Source: an uncultured Bacteroidales bacterium
GTDB lineage: Bacteria; Bacteroidota; Bacteroidia; Bacteroidales; FEN-979
Length of the DNA stretch: 64,000 nt
Assembly (NCBI GenBank): GCA_903887775.1
Contig: CAISRB010000027.1
Coordinates: 1-64,000 of the forward strand
Reading direction: 5' to 3'
This document shows, in pieces, positions 1 to 7,165 of the stretch. Position 1 is the stretch's first letter; every line of letters begins with the position of its first letter. The position numbers and the translations under genes are program-made. The notes beneath the pieces are model-generated. The model saw nothing but the letters and a program-made list of their open reading frames with translations, was not told the DNA's origin and did not search any database.

Positions 1-127
1 CTCCGGCCAGTTCAAGACTATGTTTGCTGCCGAAAACTTTGCCATCCTGAGATCCATTATCGAAACAGCCATCAAAAACAAACAAGATGTGCTGCAAGCC
101 CTCAATGTAATCGCTCATTATAAATAG
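1..127 (+). CDS. IS66-family transposase, C-terminal end (cut by window edge)
   Basis: An open frame enters from the left edge (frame beginning at base 2) and stops at TAG 125-127, giving 41 residues. They read as the characteristic C-terminal tail of IS66-type transposases: S-G-x-F near the start, then an A-x-x-F-A-x-x-R-S segment, a T-A-x-K-N-K stretch and a final D-V-L-Q-A-L. The family resemblance is from memory of the consensus; catalytic residues lie outside the window. No IS66 terminal inverted repeat was identified just downstream, so the right end may be deleted or degraded. Alternative: another conserved protein with a similar tail. Confidence 0.5.
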   Translation, partial: SGQFKTMFAAENFAILRSIIETAIKNKQDVLQALNVIAHYK

Positions 128-222
128 GACTGATTAGTTACAAAACTCTAAAAAATGAATTGAAGGGTTACCTTGAATATTCTGATAGAACACGATATAA
201 GATTATTCCATATGTTTGGTAA
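124..222 (+). pseudogene. Remnant of an isoprenylcysteine methyltransferase-like gene (C-terminal ~30 codons)
   Basis: Frame 124-222 is open without a start and ends at TAA 220-222. The last about 20 residues contain E-L-x-G-Y-x-E-Y, then a basic R-Y-K, then I-P-Y-V-W at the terminus, a pattern typical of the end of ICMT/PEMT-type membrane methyltransferases. The rest of the gene is missing: upstream sequence immediately becomes the transposase tail. An intact relative of the same family sits at 421-861, so this may be what remains after a transposition or recombination event. It is too short for certainty. Confidence 0.35.
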
Positions 223-420
223 TAATTTAAACCAATGATTATAAAACGATAAAATAATCCACCGTTGCTAACGAGCCGTCAGCCGACAATGCCCGGACCC
301 AACCCAGGCCGTCCCACGTCTGCCCGGCCTGCTATCGTCGGAAAGAGAAGAAACGACAAGTAAAAGTCCGCATTGCAGATGCAAGCGAAACATCAGGGTT
401 AATACTTAAAAACATCAACA
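223..420 (+). other. Non-coding spacer with a GC-rich imperfect palindrome
   Basis: No convincing gene. The spacer contains a GC-rich block (about 285-345) in an otherwise AT-rich setting, with CCGAC near 288 and GTCGG near 337 forming the ends of an imperfect inverted repeat. Two 10-mers, CCTGCTATCG (328-337) and CGAAACATCA (386-395), recur in the spacer before the methyltransferase gene (2371-2380 and 2341-2350). The block resembles the recombination-type spacers found between mobile gene cassettes, but no canonical attC core could be demonstrated. Confidence 0.4.
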
Positions 421-861
421 ATGAAATTGCAAACTAGAAATTATTTGTTCAACTACCTGACCTTAGTGCTGGTTTTTATATTTCTATTTTTTTTCCTTTG
501 GTTTTATCTCAAGCCAGATAGACCGCTAAACATCTTTTCCTATATAGGTATGCTCCTATTGCTTCCTTCCATAATATTGTTCACGATTGCACGAATACAA
601 CTTCGGGGCTCGTTTCAGTTATCTGCAGAAGCGAATAAACTTGTGAAAACAGGAATTTATAAGAAAATACGTCACCCTATTTACCTTTTTGGAATCATAT
701 TCTTATTAGGGATAATATTCATAACACAGACGTTTCCCCTTATTATTATTTTGGTTCTCGTAATTTTCCTTCAAATAAAACGAATTAATCAGGAAGAAAA
801 AGTGTTGACTGAAAAATTCGGTAATGAATATTCAGAGTATAAGAAACAAACCTGGTTTTGA
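421..861 (+). CDS. ICMT/PEMT-like integral membrane methyltransferase family protein
   Basis: Protein of 146 aa with about four hydrophobic segments and the hallmark C-terminal half of the isoprenylcysteine carboxyl methyltransferase/phospholipid methyltransferase family: a G-I-Y-x-x-x-R-H-P-I-Y motif around residue 79-88, then after the last membrane helix an E-E-x-x-L-x-x-x-F-G-x-x-Y-x-x-Y segment (SAM-binding side). Members methylate small lipophilic or thiol substrates in the membrane; the substrate cannot be predicted here. Start is the ATG at 421. The gene stands alone between long spacers and is clearly AT-richer than the chromosomal genes further right, suggesting acquisition. Confidence 0.75.
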   Translation: MKLQTRNYLFNYLTLVLVFIFLFFFLWFYLKPDRPLNIFSYIGMLLLLPSIILFTIARIQLRGSFQLSAEANKLVKTGIYKKIRHPIYLFGIIFLLGIIFITQTFPLIIILVLVIFLQIKRINQEEKVLTEKFGNEYSEYKKQTWF

Positions 862-1055
862 TCACATAATTTCTGAATTGAAGTACTAACCCTGACAAGC
901 CTCTGACCATGACAAAGCTATTGCATTTGTGTTTTTCAAAGACGCTGCCTTTGATGCGTTTAAAGACCTCACTTTAGTGGCCATTGTTAAAATGGAGATG
1001 CCTTTGCTGCGTTCTGCGGCCGAACTTTAGCGATAATTATGAAAAAACTGCAACA

Positions 1056-1829
1056 ATGAACAGAACGATAAAAAATATAATCATTACGTTATTTTGCTTT
1101 TTAGTGTATTATATCGCATTTGAGAACTTCGCGAGAATAATGCAACTCATCGATAAGTTTTTTAATTACAGACTATTAAGCTATTTTATAACTTATATCA
1201 TCATTGGTGTTCCGATATTTACAGGAACTTGCGTTATTAATAACAACTATAAGGTTTTTAATAATTTAGGACTATCAAAAAACATTTTGCAAGGACTTAT
1301 ACTTGCTACGATATTCACAATTCCAATGTTTATCGGTGGATTTATTTTTTATAAATTCAATACTGAAATTATCATCTCAAACCTGATTGCAGGTACTATT
1401 TTAGCTGGACTTTTTGAGGAGCTTTATTTCAGGGGGTTCTTATTCGGTCAGATTTTCAGGAACACAAAACTTGGATTTCTTCCTTCAATAATTATTGGAG
1501 CAATCGTATTCGCAGCTGCACACTTATATCAAAGCCAGAACATTGCAACAATGACCGGAATTTTTATAACCACCTTTTTAGGCGCAATATTTTTTGCATG
1601 GCTTTTCGTTGAATGGGATTATAATTTATGGGTCCCTGTTTTTCTACATACCCTAATGAATTTATCCTGGGATTTATTCAATATTAGTGACAATGCATTA
1701 GGAAACACAACCTCTAACATATTCAGAGGATTGACAATTGCATCTGCAATTATTCTGACAATTTTATACAAAAGAAAACACGGACAAAAATTATCAATTA
1801 ACCGAAACACTTTATTGAAGAAAATATAA
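1056..1829 (+). CDS. CPBP-family intramembrane glutamic endopeptidase (CAAX/Abi-like)
   Basis: Integral membrane protein of 257 aa with about seven hydrophobic segments. The CPBP (Rce1/Abi) catalytic signature is complete: E121-E122-x3-R126, H156 in the second motif and H198-x3-N202 in the third. Family members cleave prenylated proteins or bacteriocin-like peptides in the membrane; bacterial roles include self-immunity. An upstream ATG at 984 would add 24 residues that do not look like a membrane-protein N-terminus, so ATG 1056 is preferred. The following glycosylase gene starts 1 nt after the stop, so the two are probably co-transcribed. Confidence 0.8.
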   Translation: MNRTIKNIIITLFCFLVYYIAFENFARIMQLIDKFFNYRLLSYFITYIIIGVPIFTGTCVINNNYKVFNNLGLSKNILQGLILATIFTIPMFIGGFIFYKFNTEIIISNLIAGTILAGLFEELYFRGFLFGQIFRNTKLGFLPSIIIGAIVFAAAHLYQSQNIATMTGIFITTFLGAIFFAWLFVEWDYNLWVPVFLHTLMNLSWDLFNISDNALGNTTSNIFRGLTIASAIILTILYKRKHGQKLSINRNTLLKKI

Positions 1830-1830
1830 A

Positions 1831-2268
1831 ATGAGAATCTGGTCCATTCATCCTAAATATCTTGATTCAAAGGGTCTTGTTGCTCTTTGGCGTGAAGCTC
1901 TTTTAGCAAAGAATGTTTTAGAAGGTAAAACCGTTCGCTATCTTAATCATCCGCAACTTGACCGCTTTAAAAACTCCCAAACTCCGCTTGCCGCAATTAA
2001 CCAATATTTAAGTATTGTTTATAATGAAGCTGTTGACCGGCAATTTAATTTTGACAGTACCAAATTCAGAAAACCAATTCTTTCATTATTCCTTAAAGTC
2101 AGTGAGGGACAAATCATTTTCGAATTCGAACATTTATTGTTCAAATTAAAAAAAAGGGATCTTAATTTATATAAAAAACTTAAAGAAACTAAGACTATAA
2201 TGCCACACCCGGTTTTTAAGATCATTAAAGGAAAAATTGAGAATTGGGAAAGGGTTAAACGGGATTGA
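1831..2268 (+). CDS. Pyrimidine dimer DNA glycosylase/endonuclease V family protein
   Basis: 145 aa with the conserved N-terminal block of the Pyr_excise family (PF03013-like): M-R-I-W-S-I-H-P-K-Y-L-D followed by G-L-V-A-L-W-R-E-A-L-L-A and an N-H-P-Q-L motif. Relatives of T4 endonuclease V excise UV-induced pyrimidine dimers using the N-terminal residue as the nucleophile; many bacterial members are known only by homology. It begins 1 nt after the CPBP protease stop, implying translational coupling with a functionally unrelated partner, as in mobile gene collections. The length is typical of the short bacterial form. Confidence 0.8.
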   Translation: MRIWSIHPKYLDSKGLVALWREALLAKNVLEGKTVRYLNHPQLDRFKNSQTPLAAINQYLSIVYNEAVDRQFNFDSTKFRKPILSLFLKVSEGQIIFEFEHLLFKLKKRDLNLYKKLKETKTIMPHPVFKIIKGKIENWERVKRD

Positions 2269-2419
2269 AATTTAACCTGCCACTCACAAGCCGGCAGAAT
2301 ATAATGCAGGGTATCTTTGTATTGAGAGTAGTTGGGGCCACGAAACATCAAAAGTAACCTTAATAAAAAACCTGCTATCGCCCTCACTGAGGCTGAAAGC
2401 GGGTAATGTGCAACATTTA

Positions 2420-3034
2420 ATGATAACAGATATGCTCAGGTTAATAGGTAATCAGTTTAAAAAACCCACAGGGTTATTGGGGAAAATAATTTCAATATTA
2501 ATGATAAAGGGGAACGGCCCGGATTATGATATAATGATACCTGAACTGGATATCAAAAAAAATGACAGAATACTGGAGATAGGGTATGGTCATGGACTTG
2601 GAGTGAACAGGATATCATCAAGTTATGATTGTTTCGTATCGGGAATTGATTTTTCGGAATTAATGTTCAAAGAAGCAACAAAAAGGAATGAAGAACATAT
2701 CAAACAGAAGAAGGTCGAATTGAATTTTGGAAATTTTTTAGAGGTGGAAATAAAGCCAGCTCAATATGATAAAGTGTTCTGCGTGCATGTTATCTATTTC
2801 TGGAATAATTTGTCTGAACCATTTTCAAAAATAAGAACAGGACTGAAAGAAGGTGGTGTATTTTGCATTTTTATGGCAAATATCGACTTTATTAATAAAA
2901 AGAAATTTACGAAAGATGGTATTTTTAATAAATATTCAATAGATCAGGTTGTTACTGAATTGAAAAGAGCTGGATTCGAAGATATTACCTACAATACCAA
3001 CAATAAAGGCTATATTATAAAATGCAGAAAATAA
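2420..3034 (+). CDS. Class I SAM-dependent methyltransferase (methyltransferase type 11-like)
   Basis: About 204 aa. Motif I is clear (I-L-E-I-G-Y-G-H-G at 51-59), followed by an acidic motif II (G-I-D-F-S) and a V-F-C-V-H-V-I-Y-F-W segment at motif IV, so a Rossmann-fold methyltransferase is certain. The N-terminal G-x-Q-F-K-K-P-T-G-L-L-G is typical of a common bacterial subgroup of unknown substrate. The start is ambiguous: GTG 2408, ATG 2420 or ATG 2432 are all in frame, and the last two fit relatives best. The stop codon (3032-3034) lies inside the target duplication of the IS256 element, so the insertion spared the coding region. Confidence 0.8.
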   Translation: MITDMLRLIGNQFKKPTGLLGKIISILMIKGNGPDYDIMIPELDIKKNDRILEIGYGHGLGVNRISSSYDCFVSGIDFSELMFKEATKRNEEHIKQKKVELNFGNFLEVEIKPAQYDKVFCVHVIYFWNNLSEPFSKIRTGLKEGGVFCIFMANIDFINKKKFTKDGIFNKYSIDQVVTELKRAGFEDITYNTNNKGYIIKCRK

Positions 3035-3038
3035 TCGG

Positions 3039-4412
3039 GAGCTTGTCCCATTTCTAGTTGAAATTCGTCTTGTCTAAGGTTCGTCGTTTTACTTCTTTTA
3101 TGAGTGTCGTTTGTAATTTTTCGAGTTTACCAAAGTTAGCGACTTTTCGCATTTTGCGTTCAATTTCCAATAAAGCTGCGGCAACCCAGCGATACCGCTC
3201 ATTTGACAGAGTCCAGTTTTTTACTCTGCCGATGTACTTTTTCAGTTGCGAGTTTAAGTTTTCGATGCAGTTAGTGGTTGAAAAGGACCGGCCAAATTCA
3301 ACGTTCAAGCCGAGTTTGTGCAGGGTTAGTATTTCTTCAAGTCCTTCATTCAGGGAGCGTGCGGCAGAGATATTCAACGTTTTTAGATCGGCCATTAACT
3401 GGTTTAATTCAGCCCGGGCATCGTTGTATGACTCCTGGTTAACGGCATGCCAATATTGTTTTTTAATCGTTTCATGATGTTTCTCCGGCAGATATTTCAG
3501 AATGTTTTCCTGTTTATGCCATTGGCAGCGCTGGATGAACGCCTTATTGCCAAAGCTTTCCTCGACCGCTTTTCGTATTCCTTTGCTGCCGTCGATCACA
3601 AAAAGCAGCCCGTTGGAATAATCCAGACCTCGTTCTTTCAACCTTTCCAACATATCCTTGATCGGTCCTGCGTTTTCAGTGGCGGCCTGGATAAAGCAGA
3701 GCGGGATTTTGTCACCGGTCATTGTCACACCAAGGCAAATGATGATCTGTTCTTTGGAAAGATATTTTCCGTCGATAAAGATGGCAACAAAGTCCTGGTG
3801 TGCAATCGACCGATTCTCAAATTCCTTCAGTTTTTCTTCGGTACGTTCAATAAAAGAACGGGAAACAGAGCTTTTCGACAGCCCAAAACTTTCACCCAAC
3901 GAATCGATCACTCCGCCGTAATCCCGCATACTGAGGCCCAGCAGAACGCCCTTGAGCAATTGATCCGAGGGACCTGCCAGTTCTTTCATCTCTTCGTACC
4001 GCTGAAGCGGAGTGTTTGTTTCATCCAAATTGTCAAATAGCCGTGGAACCTCGATTTTCAGCTTCTGATCGCCGATCTTTACACTCCCAGGGTTATACCC
4101 CCAGCGGCTCCAACGGCCATCCTCAGGCTTCTGATGGCTATACCGGGGCCCGGCTTTTTCTGTTACTTCTTCTTCGAACAATTCGTTTATCATTATTTGA
4201 CAGATACTTAGATAATTATGCAAGATCCCTACCCGCATATCAACGTTTTGTTCCTTTAACCAGGAAAGGTTTTTCCGGTTTAATTCTTTACTTTTATCCT
4301 TTGGTTCCATATATAAAGTTTAGCAACTCAATATTAAGGAACCTTAGCGAAGGACCAGCTCTGTCTGGTCTTTCCTTTTTACCTAAATTTCAACTAAGTT
4401 TGGGACAACATC
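3039..4412 (-). mobile_element. IS256-family insertion sequence, complete, with 8-bp target-site duplication
   Basis: Direct repeats ATAATCGG occur at 3031-3038 and 4413-4420, an 8-bp duplication of the size made by IS256 elements. Just inside them, the left end GA-GC-TTGTCCCA (from 3039) and the reverse complement of the right end GA-TG-TTGTCCCA match, and after a short mismatched stretch TAGTTGAAATT is shared on both sides. The element is therefore 1374 bp with imperfect inverted repeats of roughly 27-29 bp. It carries one intact transposase on the - strand. Perfect direct repeats and an open transposase imply a recent insertion. Confidence 0.9.
3054..4310 (-). CDS. IS256-family (mutator-type) transposase
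   Basis: Full-length 418-aa transposase. A DDE triad typical of IS256/Mutator is visible: D180 in F-I-D-G-K, D240 in V-I-D-G-S-K-G, and E350 in T-N-C-I-E-N-L-N. The family-specific C262-x2-H265 motif (R-C-Q-W-H) lies between the second Asp and the Glu, next to the helical insertion. The reading frame is intact with no frameshift, and it fills the element from about 100 bp inside the right terminal repeat to 15 bp inside the left one. It moves its own element by copy-out/paste-in; it has no role in neighbouring genes. Confidence 0.93.
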   Translation of the reverse strand: MEPKDKSKELNRKNLSWLKEQNVDMRVGILHNYLSICQIMINELFEEEVTEKAGPRYSHQKPEDGRWSRWGYNPGSVKIGDQKLKIEVPRLFDNLDETNTPLQRYEEMKELAGPSDQLLKGVLLGLSMRDYGGVIDSLGESFGLSKSSVSRSFIERTEEKLKEFENRSIAHQDFVAIFIDGKYLSKEQIIICLGVTMTGDKIPLCFIQAATENAGPIKDMLERLKERGLDYSNGLLFVIDGSKGIRKAVEESFGNKAFIQRCQWHKQENILKYLPEKHHETIKKQYWHAVNQESYNDARAELNQLMADLKTLNISAARSLNEGLEEILTLHKLGLNVEFGRSFSTTNCIENLNSQLKKYIGRVKNWTLSNERYRWVAAALLEIERKMRKVANFGKLEKLQTTLIKEVKRRTLDKTNFN

Positions 4413-4492
4413 ATAATCGGTGTACGACATCCTTTTAACCACTACAAAATAAGCTTATGCAAAATTAAATGTGACACTTCATATTTTTTCTT

Positions 4493-4924
4493 ATGGGCAA
4501 ATTGGAAAACAGTAATAAATCTCTTGTTAAAGATTATTACGAAACAGTTGTTAATACAGGTAATGTTTCCCGTATCTCCGAATTTATTTCAGAGAACTAT
4601 ACTGAAGTATTTCAAAATGAAACCAGCAGGCTTGGTATTGAGGGTGCAATAAAACATATTCAGGGTGTCCGGGAAAATTATACAGACCTTAATTTAAGGA
4701 TTGATTATCAAATCGCTGAAGGTGATCTGGTTGCTACATGTTATACCATGACTGGTACTCATAATGGTAACTGGATGGGTATAAAGCCTACCGGGAAAAG
4801 AATTTGTGTAACGGGCGTTAATATTGATAAAATAAAAAACGGAAAGATGATCGAACATGGCGGGGCAGCAAATTTATTTGATGCCTTATTAGACATCGGT
4901 GCAATCAAAATAATTGAACAATGA
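4493..4924 (+). CDS. SnoaL-like / ester cyclase family protein (NTF2-like fold)
   Basis: 143 aa. The layout matches the SnoaL-like polyketide cyclase/ester cyclase family: an N-terminal helix with V-K-D-Y-Y-E-T-V-V-N, a strand-helix block with I-E-G-A-I-K-H-I, the mid-segment T-Y-T-M-T-G-T-H-x-G followed by G-I-K-P-T-G-K, and an F-D-A-L-L near the C-terminus. Such proteins form small alpha+beta barrels that bind hydrophobic ligands; most bacterial members have no known substrate. Start ATG 4493 is the only sensible one. It is the last of the + strand accessory genes and lies immediately right of the IS256 insertion. Confidence 0.7.
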   Translation: MGKLENSNKSLVKDYYETVVNTGNVSRISEFISENYTEVFQNETSRLGIEGAIKHIQGVRENYTDLNLRIDYQIAEGDLVATCYTMTGTHNGNWMGIKPTGKRICVTGVNIDKIKNGKMIEHGGAANLFDALLDIGAIKIIEQ

Positions 4925-4991
4925 GATCAATTAATAACAGGCCCGGCAAACAGTGATGCGTTTAACGATCAATCGTATTAAAAAGACTTAT

Positions 4992-5606
4992 CTATTGTGA
5001 AATACTCCCGTTATTGAATTCTGTTTTCACCGTGATATATCCGGGGTAAGATAAGAGGGTGCTGCCTACAAGTATACTGGGTTTAAGTTTTATTTTAAAT
5101 CGTGTGGGCACATGCCCTACTCCTGCCAGGTTAAATCCAAAGTTCAGAATAGCGTCCATCGTTTTTCCTTTCAAGGCCTGTTTAAGGTCGGTATTCAACT
5201 GAACATTGATTATTGCTGATGAGGACGGGAGCACGGTGATGGGCTTCATATATGAGCCCTGAATCATCTGGATGTCATCAATAAAAATGATGTATTCGAT
5301 GCTGTTTATCCCTGCAGGCGCAGGGTTTGGATTTTTCACTTCAATGTTGAGCTGAAGGGACAAAGGCAGTTCGGGCTGTGTAAGCGCTCCCATGAACATG
5401 GCAAAATCGGCAACGCCCAGGTCTTTCACCGAGGTATAAGTATCTACAGGTATTCCTGCAATATTGATGTTCTCGGCCGAAACAAGCCTGAACTCGCAAT
5501 TTGCAAGATTGATGGCAGTTTTTGTCTGTCTTGTAACATCGCATGATATTATCATCAGCAGCAGGAGAAAAGACAGGGTCAGTTTTTGAATGGTCTTCAT
5601 CTTCAT
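4992..5606 (-). CDS. LEA type 2 (WHy-domain) lipoprotein
   Basis: 204 aa with a lipoprotein signal: a hydrophobic stretch then I-I-S-C with C22 as lipidation site. The mature part has the LEA14/WHy pattern, with V-K-N-P-N-P motif around residue 112 and beta-rich segments. LEA14-like proteins are associated with desiccation or stress in plants; the bacterial lipoprotein forms have no defined role. ATG 5606 lies only 5 nt from a possible -7 element (CAAAAATA on the + strand, 5611-5618), so the transcript may be nearly leaderless or translation may begin at Met3. Divergent from the sulfatase. Confidence 0.65.
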   Translation of the reverse strand: MKMKTIQKLTLSFLLLLMIISCDVTRQTKTAINLANCEFRLVSAENINIAGIPVDTYTSVKDLGVADFAMFMGALTQPELPLSLQLNIEVKNPNPAPAGINSIEYIIFIDDIQMIQGSYMKPITVLPSSSAIINVQLNTDLKQALKGKTMDAILNFGFNLAGVGHVPTRFKIKLKPSILVGSTLLSYPGYITVKTEFNNGSISQ

Positions 5607-5652
5607 GCAGCAAAAATAGGTATTTTAGCAATCCAAATCCTTCAGATTCCCC

Positions 5653-7137
5653 ATGCGAACCCCGGTTCTCAGTCTTGCCCTGTTTATTCTGTGCCTGGCA
5701 TACAACGAAGATGCCATCAGCCAGACACATAAGAAAGAAAATAAACGACCTAATTTCATTATCCTTCTTGCTGATGACCTTGGATACGGAGAAACCGGAT
5801 GTTACGGGCAAAAGATCATCCGCACCCCGCATATTGATAAACTGGCTGATCAGGGAATACGGTTTACTGATTTTTACTCGGGAAGCACGGTATGCGCTCC
5901 ATCGCGCTGCTGCCTGGCCACAGGCGTGAATACCGGGCATGCCCAGATACGCGACAACCTCGAGATAGGAAAATGGGAAGAATACCTGGGGCAGGCCCCG
6001 CTTGAGACGAATACTTTTACACTTGCCCGCATGCTTAAACAGGCTGGCTACAAGACGGCCTGCCTAGGAAAATGGGGACTGGGGGGCCCGGGTTCCACGG
6101 GAATTCCGAACGAACAGGGTTTTGATTTTTTCTTCGGATATCTTTGCCAGCGCCATGCCCATAACCATTATCCATCCTACCTCTGGTCCAACAATAAAAA
6201 GTTCATCACCGGGAATCCAGATTTCAGCGCTCAGCAGAAGCTCAGCGGAAATCCGGCAGATCCAGGGGCTTATAAAAAATACCAGGGGACTTCCTATGCC
6301 GAGGAACTTTTTACAGAAGAAGCGGTTCATTTTATCAAGTCGCATAAAGATTCTGCTTTCTTCCTGATGATGAGTTATACCCTGCCGCATTTGGCATTGC
6401 AGGTGCCCGATAGCTATCTGGGCAAATACAGCGACCTGATGAACGACAAACCTTATACCGGGCAAATGGGATACCTGCCGGTGTTTTACCCGCATGCGAC
6501 CTATGCCGCAATGATAAGCGCCCTGGACGAAGCAACGGGCATTATACTTCAGGCTTTGGCTGAGAACCACCTGGATTCGAATACATTTGTGATCTTTACA
6601 AGCGATAATGGGGCCACGTTTAGCCAGGGAGGAGCCGATCCTGATTTTTTCAGAAGCAACAGCCCGTTCAGAGGCGGAAAAGGAAGCCTTTATGAAGGAG
6701 GCATCAGGGTTCCGTTTATTGCATCGTGGCCCGGGAAGATCAAAGCCAACCAGGTATGTTCGATTCCTTATGCCTTCTGGGATATTATGCCAACCCTGGC
6801 ACAACTGGCGCATATTGACATACCTCATGAAATCGACGGTATCTCCTTTGCCCCTGTTCTTTTTGGTGCAAAAAACCTCCCTCAGCACGAATTCCTTTAC
6901 TGGGAATATTCAAGTAAAGGAGGCAATCAGGCAATCAGGGCAGGAAACTGGAAAGCGCTGAGAAAGGATATGATCAAGGAACCTATGGGAAAGTTCGAGT
7001 TGTATGATCTTTCACGGGATCCGGGAGAAAAGATCAATGTGGTTAACCTGCATCCTGAAATCATCCTGAAAATGAAAGAGTATTCCCGTAAACGCACACC
7101 TTCAACGAGGCCTGAATGGAATTTCCTGCATAATTAA
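5653..7137 (+). CDS. Secreted type I sulfatase (arylsulfatase family S1)
   Basis: 494 aa with an N-terminal signal peptide (about residues 1-23). The formylglycine motif is C81-A-P-S-R, so the active-site Cys must be converted by a sulfatase maturase. D41-D42 near the N-terminus and the later S-D-N-G-A motif supply calcium ligands; G-K-W-G-L-G-G and the H-x-P-H-like T-L-P-H-L provide other active-site residues. Sulfatases of this type remove sulfate esters from host or algal glycans. It lies close to a fucosidase and mannosidase gene chain, suggesting work on sulfated fucosylated N- or O-glycans. No maturase is in the window unless the radical SAM/SPASM gene at 47.9 kb serves. Confidence 0.88.
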   Translation: MRTPVLSLALFILCLAYNEDAISQTHKKENKRPNFIILLADDLGYGETGCYGQKIIRTPHIDKLADQGIRFTDFYSGSTVCAPSRCCLATGVNTGHAQIRDNLEIGKWEEYLGQAPLETNTFTLARMLKQAGYKTACLGKWGLGGPGSTGIPNEQGFDFFFGYLCQRHAHNHYPSYLWSNNKKFITGNPDFSAQQKLSGNPADPGAYKKYQGTSYAEELFTEEAVHFIKSHKDSAFFLMMSYTLPHLALQVPDSYLGKYSDLMNDKPYTGQMGYLPVFYPHATYAAMISALDEATGIILQALAENHLDSNTFVIFTSDNGATFSQGGADPDFFRSNSPFRGGKGSLYEGGIRVPFIASWPGKIKANQVCSIPYAFWDIMPTLAQLAHIDIPHEIDGISFAPVLFGAKNLPQHEFLYWEYSSKGGNQAIRAGNWKALRKDMIKEPMGKFELYDLSRDPGEKINVVNLHPEIILKMKEYSRKRTPSTRPEWNFLHN

Positions 7138-7165
7138 ATCCCCCGGCCAGACCTTTACTCAGCGT

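Noticed and set aside
884-1034. Short open frame with F-V-F-F-K-D-A-A-F-D-A-F-K-D before the CPBP gene
   Set aside because: No start codon and no family; about 45 residues only. Treated as spacer.
3447-4040. Open frames on the + strand over the IS256 transposase
   Set aside because: Antisense shadows of an intact transposase with full DDE residues.
6064-6888. 274-codon open frame on the - strand inside the sulfatase
   Set aside because: The sulfatase has all catalytic motifs on the + strand; the antisense frame has no domain.
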